Origin: JAGPCK01 sp041675505
GTDB lineage: Bacteria > Bacteroidota > Bacteroidia > UKL13-3
Assembly: GCA_041675505.1 (NCBI GenBank)
Contig: JBAYTR010000001.1
Span: forward strand, 248,001-312,000
DNA length: 64,000 bases
Reading direction: 5' to 3'
How positions within the stretch are numbered: the first letter of the stretch is position 1; the number at the start of each line of letters is the position of its first letter. The notes under the pieces were generated by a model that was not told the origin of the DNA, did no database searches, and saw nothing but the letters and a program-made list of their open reading frames with translations. This document shows positions 52,029-59,140 of the stretch, one piece after another. The translations under genes and the position numbers were made by a program.

Positions 52029-53498
52029 TTAGCGAATAATCAACTTCTCTGATGAAGAGAAGGCTGATGAATTGATCTGTAATATGTAAACCCCTTTAGC
52101 AAGAGCGGTTAAATCCAACTCTACTTGTGCTGCTTGTGTAAACTGTTCGTCAAGTACCCGCTTGCCTTGAATATCCGACACTACCACATTAAAATTATCT
52201 AATTCAGGTAACACTACATTTACTCTTCCTGCCGATGGATTAGGATATACCTGCGCTTTTTTACCCGCTGTAAAGCCTGTACTTAATGCTGTAACGTCAA
52301 CTTCTATCAGGCTGCTTATCGGAGTTTGAATATCAGTTGAAAAGTTAAAACCAAATTCTTTCGTCATGGTGTTAGTAGCAGCATCGTATTCAAAAATTGA
52401 CCCTCTCACAATATCAGACGATTGGCCGCTTTTGGCCATCCCGTAAAACTTCCCATTTTTAGCCAGCAAAAGTGTAGCATTGGGTTGTTGACCAATTGCA
52501 TTCACATCAAAAGTCAGCTTCTTTGTATAAGTGTTATTTGATGTATTAAATGTAAACAATACTCCCGGTGCGCTACCGCCACCTGTAATACCGCCATCAC
52601 TCGTACAACCATAAAGTAAACTATCATTTCCCTGACGTAAGCCACCTTTAGGCTTTGAACCTTCTGCCGTTGCGCCTGATGACTGATTAGTTACCCCCCA
52701 TTGATGCACTTTAGTAAACGTGCTGTTGGTAATATCGTATTCATAAATACATCCTTTACCTTCAGAACCGCCAGTCTCCATCAGTCCGTAAAGTTTGCCA
52801 TTAAATGCCTCCATCAATTCTCCATTTGGATTGTTACCTACTCCCATCACACCAAATTCGTATTTAACTAAAAGGGTATTGGTTGTAATGTCATATTCAA
52901 AAATCACTCCTCTGTCTTTGCTGCCGCCTTGCCAGGTAGTACCGTATAGTTTATTATTGGAGGCTTGTATCATGGTTCCTTTGGGCAGCTCACCATTGGC
53001 CGCACCTGTAAAATTAACCAGAACCGTTATCGATGTTGAACCCGGCACGTACTCAAACAACACTCCTTTATCTGATGAACCTCCTTCGTAAGTCAGTCCG
53101 TACAGTTTACCGTTTTTAGCCAGCATTAAACTTCCTTCAGGATTTTCACCATTAGTTGTACCAAAATCAAATTTCCTGGTATAACTACCGGTAGCTACAT
53201 CGATTTCAAATATTACACCTTTTCCTGTGCTTCCACCAAACTTTGTCATGCCGTATAATTTACCGTTGGGTGCAAGAACAAGACTACCATAACCTCCTGT
53301 TCCATTTGCAGGAGTTGTAGTAAAATCTGAGAGTGTTTTAATGGTATTCGCCACATGGTCATACTCAAAAATTCCTTTTCCCTCAGAACCCATTCCGTAA
53401 AGTTTGGTTACTTGAGCAAAAGATGTTGAACCTGTTAATGCCAGCACAGACATAATTCCTGCTGAGCGTTGGATTGCTTTGATAAAATTTGTTTTCAT
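52029..53498 (-). CDS. T9SS sorting-domain protein with GloVer-type tandem repeats
   Basis: A 489-residue secreted protein. A signal peptide (about 1-28, GSTSFAQ) is followed by seven repeats about 45-55 residues long with the core GKLYGMTKFGGSTGKGVIFE (Gloeo_Verruco repeats, probably a beta-propeller): near residues 30, 80, 130, 180, 230, 290 and 350. The C-terminus is a type A sorting domain: VYPNPSAGRVNVVLPEL, then KGVYILQINSS and EKLIIR. It should be exported through T9SS. Binding partner or ligand unknown. It has its own promoter and terminator. Confidence 0.88.
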   Translation of the reverse strand: MKTNFIKAIQRSAGIMSVLALTGSTSFAQVTKLYGMGSEGKGIFEYDHVANTIKTLSDFTTTPANGTGGYGSLVLAPNGKLYGMTKFGGSTGKGVIFEIDVATGSYTRKFDFGTTNGENPEGSLMLAKNGKLYGLTYEGGSSDKGVLFEYVPGSTSITVLVNFTGAANGELPKGTMIQASNNKLYGTTWQGGSKDRGVIFEYDITTNTLLVKYEFGVMGVGNNPNGELMEAFNGKLYGLMETGGSEGKGCIYEYDITNSTFTKVHQWGVTNQSSGATAEGSKPKGGLRQGNDSLLYGCTSDGGITGGGSAPGVLFTFNTSNNTYTKKLTFDVNAIGQQPNATLLLAKNGKFYGMAKSGQSSDIVRGSIFEYDAATNTMTKEFGFNFSTDIQTPISSLIEVDVTALSTGFTAGKKAQVYPNPSAGRVNVVLPELDNFNVVVSDIQGKRVLDEQFTQAAQVELDLTALAKGVYILQINSSAFSSSEKLIIR

Positions 53499-53533
53499 TA
53501 AGTTAAATTAATTTGTTTATAAAATTGATGTCG

Positions 53534-53541
53534 CAAACATA
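53534..53541 (-). promoter_or_regulatory. -7 promoter box for the GloVer-repeat gene
   Basis: TATGTTTG on the minus strand, an exact TAnnTTTG match, 35 bases before the ATG. Confidence 0.5.
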
Positions 53542-53866
53542 TTGCTCGCATCAATCAAATATCTTCTTTTTAAAGATGCCAGTCGCTGTTTAAAGACTTT
53601 ATCACCTACCGTATTTCACCAATTTACACTTTCAATTCATGAAGCAAAAAACGTTTATACTACACGTTAGAAAATGTGCTGTAGAGAATAAAATGTATCT
53701 ATGTATTACTTGCTGAAGAGCGCTTGTTGAAGACAAAAAAAATATCCTGATTTCACGTTCACATGGTACTCGTGAATATTCACTTACATTAATGAATTAA
53801 GCGTTGAGTTAATTTCAAAAAACTAACTCTTGGTGCGAACAAAATTCGACTTTATAAAAATTAAGT
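53542..53866. other. intergenic region without a supported gene
   Basis: The 368-base gap between the GloVer gene and the end of the Fe-S gene holds no gene I can support. The longest short ORF starts at ATG 53640 and has 25 codons with no neighbours or ribosome signal. Two weak inverted repeats occur: TTCACG/CGTGAA near 53752-53776 and GAGTTA/TAACTC at 53806-53829. Confidence 0.6.
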
Positions 53867-55174
53867 TCAGGCTTCCTGCGTCCAATTGGCTCTGTCCATA
53901 GGACTGAATTGCCAGGGAGCCTGATTATTTTCTAGATTGGTAAACATATTATTTAAAGAAGCGGGCGCTGATGATTGTTCCATTACTTTGTACCTGCGCA
54001 TTTCTACAATAATTTCCATTGGATTGATGTTAATGGGGCAAGCCTCAACACAGGCATTGCAGGTATTGCAAGCCCATAATTCGGCTTCGCTGATGTAATG
54101 GTGCAGATTCTTACCGTCATCAACAAAAGTACCTTTATTCGCGTCAATGTTTTTACCTACTTCTTCCAAACGGTCGCGGGTATCCATCATAATTTTACGC
54201 GGTGAAAGTACTTTACCTGTAATATTTTGCGGACAACTGCTGGTACAACGGCCACACTCTGTGCATGTGTATGCATCCATCAGGTTTTTCCAGGTTAAAT
54301 CCTGCACATCTTTTACCCCGAAACTGGTTGGTGGTTCATATCCGTCAGGCGGGGTGGCAGAGGGATCCATCATCAGTTTTACTTCCTGTGTAACGGAGGC
54401 CATGTTATTGAATTCCCCTTTAGCTTTCAGGTTAGAATAAAACGTATTGGGGAAGGCCATAATAATGTGAAAATGCTTGCTGAAGGGCAGATAATTCATA
54501 AAGGCAAAAATGCCTAAAATGTGAAACCACCAGGCCATACGTTCAAATAGTATCAGCATATCAGTACTGAATTGATTAAATACAGGCATCAACAACCAAC
54601 TGCTCACAGGGAATGAGCCCGCAAGTGTATAATGCTCCACCCCACGTGATTGCAAAACCTGATCAGCAGCATTCATTTTTAACAGTGCGGCCATTAATAT
54701 AATCTCTACAAAAAGAATGGTAGCCGCATCGCGGTTGGGTTGCCCTTTTAACTCCAGGCTTTGGAAACGGGACAGCTTTATTATGTATCGTCTGCACAAA
54801 AATATGATACAGGCCAGAAGTACTCCAAAGGCCAGGATTTCGAAAAAACCAATGGCCAGATTATAAACAGGTCCCATAAAGGACAATACCCTGTGCGTTC
54901 CGAAAATACCGTCAATCAAAATCTCCAGTACCTCAATATTAATGAGTACAAAACCGACATAAACGATAAAATGAAGCAAAAACGGAACCGGACGCGCAGC
55001 CATTTTGGTTTGCCCGAAAGCAACCCGCAACATGGTTTTCCATCTTTGGGCAGGATTATCGCTCAAATCAACATCCTTACCCAAAAGAATATTTCTACGG
55101 ATTTTTTCGATATTTTTAGCGAACAGGTAGATGGAAACTGCTGATACTGCAATAAATATAATCTGACTAAGCAT
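53867..55174 (-). CDS. membrane-bound 4Fe-4S ferredoxin-type electron transfer protein (HdrC-like)
   Basis: A 435-residue protein with about six membrane helices in the first 260 residues, like the haem b-type or DUF3483-like anchors of HdrE/NarI relatives, and a cytoplasmic double [4Fe-4S] ferredoxin domain. The first site is CTECGRCTSSCPQNITGK and the second CNTCNACVEACPININP (both CxxCxxCxxxCP). I chose ATG at 55172-55174 (MLSQ...); a TTG lies two codons upstream. In related genomes the CCG-domain partner follows directly; here it is 2 kb away (51054-51842), separated by the GloVer gene. Probably passes electrons between the quinone pool and an unknown partner. Confidence 0.85.
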   Translation of the reverse strand: MLSQIIFIAVSAVSIYLFAKNIEKIRRNILLGKDVDLSDNPAQRWKTMLRVAFGQTKMAARPVPFLLHFIVYVGFVLINIEVLEILIDGIFGTHRVLSFMGPVYNLAIGFFEILAFGVLLACIIFLCRRYIIKLSRFQSLELKGQPNRDAATILFVEIILMAALLKMNAADQVLQSRGVEHYTLAGSFPVSSWLLMPVFNQFSTDMLILFERMAWWFHILGIFAFMNYLPFSKHFHIIMAFPNTFYSNLKAKGEFNNMASVTQEVKLMMDPSATPPDGYEPPTSFGVKDVQDLTWKNLMDAYTCTECGRCTSSCPQNITGKVLSPRKIMMDTRDRLEEVGKNIDANKGTFVDDGKNLHHYISEAELWACNTCNACVEACPININPMEIIVEMRRYKVMEQSSAPASLNNMFTNLENNQAPWQFSPMDRANWTQEA

Positions 55175-55255
55175 ACACAATCGTTTGGGCTAAATTAAAA
55201 TAAATGAACGGAATAGCAACATTCATAGTGTAATAAGGAAAAATGAAGAAAAAGT

Positions 55256-55287
55256 TTGGTGTAATTTATTCCAATTACTTACTTTTG
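55256..55287 (+). promoter_or_regulatory. promoter of tRNA-Phe
   Basis: TTG (55256-55258, inside TTTG), 21 bases, TACTTTTG (55280-55287), exact matches to both boxes. The -7 box ends 13 bases before the mature tRNA. Confidence 0.65.
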
Positions 55288-55300
55288 CATCCCTCACAAC

Positions 55301-55373
55301 GGTGCGGTAGCTCAGTTGGTAGAGCAAAGGATTGAAAATCCTTGTGTCGGGGGTTCGATTCCCTCCCACACCA
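55301..55373 (+). tRNA. tRNA-Phe (anticodon GAA) with acceptor-stem mismatch
   Basis: A 73-base tRNA. D stem GCTC/GAGC, anticodon stem AAGGA/TCCTT with loop TTGAAAA and anticodon GAA (55334-55336), T stem GGGGG/CCCTC (one G-T pair). Acceptor arms GGTGCGG (55301-55307) and CCACACC (55366-55372) leave a C-A mismatch at position 5-68; discriminator A, CCA not encoded. It is followed by a terminator and an integrase gene, so it is a likely attachment site. Confidence 0.93.
55338..55373. other. candidate integration site (att) at the tRNA-Phe 3' end
   Basis: Tyrosine recombinase elements commonly integrate at the 3' half of a tRNA gene and restore it. Here the integrase gene reads away from the tRNA 285 bases downstream. 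The matching direct repeat should be at the far end of the element, beyond the window, so the exact core cannot be set. Confidence 0.4.
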
Positions 55374-55397
55374 CTAGAACACCTAGCAAAAGTCATC

Positions 55398-55433
55398 AAA
55401 GCTCGTTAATACTCAGTATTGACGAGCTTTTTT
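55398..55433 (+). terminator. terminator after tRNA-Phe
   Basis: AAAGCTCGTTAATAC (55398-55412), loop TCA, GTATTGACGAGCTTT (55416-55430) form a 15-pair stem with one G-T pair, followed by T residues to 55433 and GTTTG. Ends the tRNA transcript 25 bases after the gene. Confidence 0.85.
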
Positions 55434-55658
55434 GTTTGTGTGAATATGCAGAATTCAACAGATTGAAGCACTATTCTGGCAGACAAATTGGCGGACAAAA
55501 CTAAAAGTGAAAAAGTTGTCCGCCATTTTATCAATAATTTGCTATACAGCTACTTGCATTAGCAAAATTTAACAGCACATACTCTGTGTTAAGAGAAAAT
55601 AGCCACAACCTGACCACCAAAACGCAGTAAAAGTTTCTTTAACTTAAACAGTACAGCG

Positions 55659-56894
55659 ATGGCACAAACCAATATTCGTGGCAAACAACTTAAACTACGC
55701 TTCTATCTGGAAGCAAAACGAACAAACAAAAAAACAGGCCAACAGCCTATCTATCTGGAAATGAGAGCAGCTGGTCAGCGCTCTTACATCTCTATACGCA
55801 GACAAGTACTCTGTAGTCAATGGGATGAAAACAATGAGCTTGTACAGCGTACTTGCCGCCAGGCAGATATAATTAATAAGCACCTGATTGAACTCAGAAG
55901 TATTGCTGAAGAAAAGTGGCAGAAACTTGAAGCTACCATCAGCACCCCAAATGTATACATGCTCAAGGACGCTATCCTGAATGCTGACAAAGGACACTAT
56001 ACCCTCAAACAGCTCATGGATAGATTTTATGCCCAGAAATACAAACAAATAGGTGTGACCATTAAAGTACAATCTATAAAACCACTTCTGTCTCTAAAAA
56101 CAAAAGTGGAAAATTACCTCAGCAAAAACTATAAGCACAATGATATTAGCCTACTGGACCTGAAGCCTGAGTTCATAGAAGACTTTCACATCTACCTAAG
56201 GCAACTGGGACTGAACGTGAACACCACCATGAAACTGCTGCGTACTTTTAAAGAAATGACAGGGTATGCAGTAAAACTACATTGGCTTGACAGCAATCCA
56301 TTTGATGATTTCAGGATAAGCTTCTGTTATGATGACCTTAAATACCTGACTGAATCAGAGCTGCACAGCTTGGAAGTAAAACAAATAACTGTAGAACGTG
56401 TAAGGCTAGTCAGGGACATCTTTCTGTTTTGTTGCTATACAGGTCTGTCTTATGCTGATGTGCGTGCACTAAGGCATACAGATATTGAACAGGACTCCAG
56501 CATGTCTAAGATTGTAAAGAACAGGCAAAAGACTGATGAACGTTCAGTAATTCCTTTGCTTAATAAAGCACTTGCCATCATACAGCAATACAAAGACCAC
56601 CCTGCCACTCAATCAAGCGGTAATGTATTCCCTGTGTTCAGCAACCAAAAGATGAATGCCTACTTAAAAGAAGTGGCTGACATTTGTGGGGTCACTAAAA
56701 AGCTGACCTTCCACATGAGCAGGCACACAGCAGCCACCACCGTATTCTTATCTAATGATGTGCCACTGGAAACCGTTCAAAAAATATTGGGCCATGCTAA
56801 AATTACCACTACCCAGAGGTATGCCAAAATAGTAGATACAAAAGTGGTGAACGATATACAAAGGCTGGAACAGAAGCTTAAGCAACTGCCATAA
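55659..56894 (+). CDS. site-specific tyrosine recombinase (integrase)
   Basis: Expected to integrate and excise the element at tRNA-Phe. The 411 residues have an arm-binding N-terminal domain (about 1-95: LKLRFYLEAKRTNKKTGQQ, YISIRRQVLCSQWDENNEL), an SAM-like core-binding domain (about 105-215), and the catalytic domain with CCYTGLSYADVRALRHTDI near 258-276, HMSRHTAATTVFL near 350-362, GHAKITTTQRYAKI near 376-389 and the nucleophile Tyr388. In the first catalytic box the usual TGLR is TGLS, a substitution also known for the Bacteroides IntDOT family. The 250 bases before it carry no clear promoter. Confidence 0.93.
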   Translation: MAQTNIRGKQLKLRFYLEAKRTNKKTGQQPIYLEMRAAGQRSYISIRRQVLCSQWDENNELVQRTCRQADIINKHLIELRSIAEEKWQKLEATISTPNVYMLKDAILNADKGHYTLKQLMDRFYAQKYKQIGVTIKVQSIKPLLSLKTKVENYLSKNYKHNDISLLDLKPEFIEDFHIYLRQLGLNVNTTMKLLRTFKEMTGYAVKLHWLDSNPFDDFRISFCYDDLKYLTESELHSLEVKQITVERVRLVRDIFLFCCYTGLSYADVRALRHTDIEQDSSMSKIVKNRQKTDERSVIPLLNKALAIIQQYKDHPATQSSGNVFPVFSNQKMNAYLKEVADICGVTKKLTFHMSRHTAATTVFLSNDVPLETVQKILGHAKITTTQRYAKIVDTKVVNDIQRLEQKLKQLP

Positions 56895-56925
56895 ATTGGT
56901 ATATGGTAATTCATATATAGAGTAA

Positions 56926-57408
56926 ATGCAATCATTACTTATGTTATCCTTATCGTTTCTTGGAATATTTGGCCACTACTTTGAATTAAAGCCAGCCGGC
57001 TATTACATCAGTGAAGAACTCAATTGGGTACTCTTCGACTTCTGCACCATATGTGGTGAAAAAAGATGGGAAGGAAAAAATATCCGACTCAAACCTATAG
57101 ACCTTGTTAACCTTCAAGATTGGCTGAACTGCTGCCTGAAAGATTCAGAATGCAGCGGACTGATTTTAGAAGAATCAGGTTTGACTTTTTGCAGGCAATT
57201 TATGAGTGATATATCAAGAGAGACCATCATCCGTATTTACTTCAATGGCACTTCTAAGCCTGAATGGGCAGCAGCATTTCGGGACAATCTGGTGTGGGTA
57301 GATATTTACCTGAATGATGGTATACGTGATATGCTGGCCGGTGGACTGAAAGAATGGATTCAAGAATATCACAAGTGGGACGCAACTAATTCTAAAATTG
57401 CCATATAA
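56926..57408 (+). CDS. hypothetical protein of the integrated element
   Basis: A 160-residue protein I cannot assign. It has a short hydrophobic N-terminus (MQSLLMLSLSFLGIFGHYF), a CTICGEKRWEGKN segment with two cysteines near residues 41-53, further Cys at about 69-70 and 75, and an acidic/aromatic C-terminal half with FRDNLVWVDIYLNDGIRDM. The hydrophobic start may be a helix in a globular protein instead of a signal peptide. It lies between the integrase and the excisionase-like gene, on the same strand. Its stop codon lies just before the left AAGGTAT inverted repeat. Confidence 0.6.
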   Translation: MQSLLMLSLSFLGIFGHYFELKPAGYYISEELNWVLFDFCTICGEKRWEGKNIRLKPIDLVNLQDWLNCCLKDSECSGLILEESGLTFCRQFMSDISRETIIRIYFNGTSKPEWAAAFRDNLVWVDIYLNDGIRDMLAGGLKEWIQEYHKWDATNSKIAI

Positions 57409-57428
57409 AGGTATAAAAACGATACCTT
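57408..57428. repeat. AAGGTAT inverted repeat directly before the HTH gene
   Basis: AAGGTAT (57408-57414), 7 bases, ATACCTT (57422-57428), directly followed by the ATG at 57429. The structure covers the ribosome-binding region, so it could act at DNA level (operator) or on the message. Confidence 0.7.
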
Positions 57429-57704
57429 ATGGAAACTAAACTTTCTGACTTAGCAACTAAACAAGATCTCATTCAACTTCAGCACACAATACTGGAAGCT
57501 GTTAAACAATTACTGAACACCAATACCAGCAATGGCCCAAAGTTCCTCAATACTCAACAGACCTGTGAGAGGTTGGGTTGCTCAGCAAGCTCTTTGGCTA
57601 ACTACAAAAAGCGGGGCCTTATTCAATGCAGTTCACATCTTGGAAAGAACTACTACAAAGTAGATGATATAGACCGCCTGATGCAAGATACTGCCATGCG
57701 TTAA
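57429..57704 (+). CDS. excisionase-like helix-turn-helix DNA-binding protein
   Basis: A 91-residue protein with an HTH_17/MerR-like domain: FLNTQQTCERLGCSASSLANY near residues 38-58, followed by KKRGLIQCSSHLGKNYYKVDDIDRLM with the wing. A short coiled N-terminal part (KQDLIQLQHTILEAVKQLL) precedes it. Such proteins in Bacteroidota mobile elements commonly act as recombination directionality factors. It is bracketed by inverted repeats of the same heptamer, possible binding sites. Confidence 0.85.
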   Translation: METKLSDLATKQDLIQLQHTILEAVKQLLNTNTSNGPKFLNTQQTCERLGCSASSLANYKKRGLIQCSSHLGKNYYKVDDIDRLMQDTAMR

Positions 57705-57706
57705 TT

Positions 57707-57739
57707 AAGGTATACTCATTTAGCCTGAAGAGATACCTT
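57707..57739. repeat. AAGGTAT inverted repeat directly after the HTH gene
   Basis: AAGGTAT (57707-57713) and ATACCTT (57733-57739), with CTC/GAG pairing inside and a one-base bulge. Same heptamer as the repeat on the other side of the gene. GGTATAC also occurs at 57790-57796. Confidence 0.7.
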
Positions 57740-57752
57740 AAAGGAGCCACCA

Positions 57753-57780
57753 GAGATTTTTCACGGTTTAGAAAAATCTC
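57753..57780. other. 10-bp hairpin downstream of the HTH gene
   Basis: GAGATTTTTC (57753-57762), loop ACGGTTTA, GAAAAATCTC (57771-57780). Outer bases (AAAGGAG before, CTCCTTT after) can alternatively pair. There is no T tract after it on the plus strand, so it is not a normal terminator. Confidence 0.5.
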
Positions 57781-57848
57781 CTTTAGTGTGGTATACAATA
57801 TATGTAACAGGCCATTTAACCAGCATTTACATGCCCCTGAAAAAAAAT

Positions 57849-57864
57849 AATCATAATAATGATT
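57849..57864. other. A/T-flanked hairpin upstream of the ParB-like gene
   Basis: AATCAT (57849-57854), loop AATA, ATGATT (57859-57864), preceded by eight A residues and followed after a C by seven T residues. It may be a weak terminator for the HTH gene transcript, working on either strand. The ParB-like start codon is 41 bases downstream. Confidence 0.4.
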
Positions 57865-57904
57865 CTTTTTTTAAACTAAGTAGGGTAAAGTCAGTAAAAC
57901 TGGC

Positions 57905-59050
57905 ATGGAAACAAAAAATAACAAAACAAATGAAACCGCGCAGAGCGCAAATTTTAAATCTATTAACCCCTCTACCAACGATGGTGTTGGGTTATCTACT
58001 CCTGATTTACAGGATGGACCACAACTTCAACATTTGCCTGAAGTTTACCTGGAGCAACAAGTGCAAGAAAAAGAGCTGCCGAGTGAAGAACTGATTGAAA
58101 AAGCATTTCTGCAATCGTTCCCTAAGCCTACCACTCTTGAACAGAGACTGGACTCAGAAGAGCACTACGTTAAAAGCGGTGATGATCTGTTAACCGAGGC
58201 AGAGCAACTAGCTGAAAATGTCAAACAGTTATCAGCAGCAATTGAAAAAGGTTTTACAGAACTGGAGGATGAAGTAACGTCTGTATCTTTAACCAACCTT
58301 AAAGTAACAGTGGAGCTTTCAGCCGATACCTTACTGAATGATGCCGGTTTCCTTGAACTTAAACGTTCCATCCATACACAAGGTATCACCACACCACTTT
58401 GGGTTAGTAAAGAAAACAAAATCATCAATGGACACAGAAGGTACTTAGCTGCTAAAATGTTGGGCATAGAGTCCCTATACTGCATCTATGCAAAAGATGA
58501 TATACCGGATGATAAGCTCCCTATTTATAGCTACCACTCCAATATCCAACGTAAAGTTACTTTTGTGGAGATGGCTGAATACGTGGATTACCTCTTCAAT
58601 CAGTTTCGAAAACAACAGCATTACACCTTTGGTGGTAACACAAACAATAATTTTAAAGCTGCCCAACTAGCTGGTGTAACTATTAGTGTTGTAAACAACC
58701 TAAGAAAAATTAAAAAGGCTAACCCTACTTTGTTGAGTTTAATGGATAAACAGTACCTCAGCATCAGTGCTGCCTGTAATATTGCTGATATGCCGGAGAA
58801 TATCAGGTCTGCTATGGTTGATGCATGCAGCAAAAGAACACTGACTCCTAAGGATATTATCAAGGTTGCTCAGGACTGTAAAAAACACCCCAATATGGCA
58901 AAGGCTTACATTGACGCTGGTTACTCAGGTGCCCCTTGGGATTTCTTTGACCAAAACTCCGGTGCTGACAATGTACCTGATGTGCCCTGTGAAAAGCCGG
59001 CCAATACACCACACAATGAGAATTGCCCTGCCTGTGGTAAAAGATATTAA
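57905..59050 (+). CDS. ParB/Spo0J N-terminal-domain protein with C-terminal Cys pair
   Basis: A 381-residue protein. The first 125 residues are polar and acidic without a clear fold. The ParB-type domain (about 135-240) includes ELKRSIHTQGITTPLWVSKE, INGHRRYLAAKMLG with Gly176-His-Arg-Arg179 (the CTP- or nucleotide-binding motif of ParB proteins), and IYSYHSNIQRKVTFVEMAEY. A helical segment (about 245-335) may be the HTH part: FKAAQLAGVTISVVNNLRKI, KQYLSISAACNIADMPENIR. The C-terminus ends NCPACGKRY with Cys374 and Cys377, a possible half zinc site. It may serve element partition or gene regulation. The m5C methyltransferase gene follows 90 bases later. No ParA is adjacent. Confidence 0.8.
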   Translation: METKNNKTNETAQSANFKSINPSTNDGVGLSTPDLQDGPQLQHLPEVYLEQQVQEKELPSEELIEKAFLQSFPKPTTLEQRLDSEEHYVKSGDDLLTEAEQLAENVKQLSAAIEKGFTELEDEVTSVSLTNLKVTVELSADTLLNDAGFLELKRSIHTQGITTPLWVSKENKIINGHRRYLAAKMLGIESLYCIYAKDDIPDDKLPIYSYHSNIQRKVTFVEMAEYVDYLFNQFRKQQHYTFGGNTNNNFKAAQLAGVTISVVNNLRKIKKANPTLLSLMDKQYLSISAACNIADMPENIRSAMVDACSKRTLTPKDIIKVAQDCKKHPNMAKAYIDAGYSGAPWDFFDQNSGADNVPDVPCEKPANTPHNENCPACGKRY

Positions 59051-59092
59051 GCTGCATAAAGCAAAATAGCCGGTAATACGGCACCAACGAAT

Positions 59093-59112
59093 CCGGGGCT
59101 CATTAACCCCGG
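59093..59112. other. GC-rich hairpin before the methyltransferase gene
   Basis: CCGGGG (59093-59098), loop CTCATTAA, CCCCGG (59107-59112), containing the palindrome CCCGGG at 59108-59113. A smaller GCCG/CGGC hairpin lies at 59069-59082. The surrounding DNA is otherwise AT-rich. It is 28 bases upstream of the start codon. Confidence 0.5.
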
Positions 59113-59140
59113 GCTCGTATAAAACGTTCCTCAAACTAAC

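Noticed and set aside
53640..53717. A 25-codon ORF in the 368-base gap upstream of the GloVer gene
   Set aside because: Too short, no promoter box nearby and no recognisable sequence; chance is enough to explain it.
53752..53829. Possible CRISPR or repeat array in the 53.5-53.9 kb gap
   Set aside because: Only single short inverted repeats are present; no regularly spaced direct repeats exist anywhere in the window.
57786..58094. A 102-codon open frame overlapping the start of the ParB-like gene
   Set aside because: It runs through the hairpin region, is lysine-rich from A-tract DNA, and overlaps the ParB-like gene in another frame.
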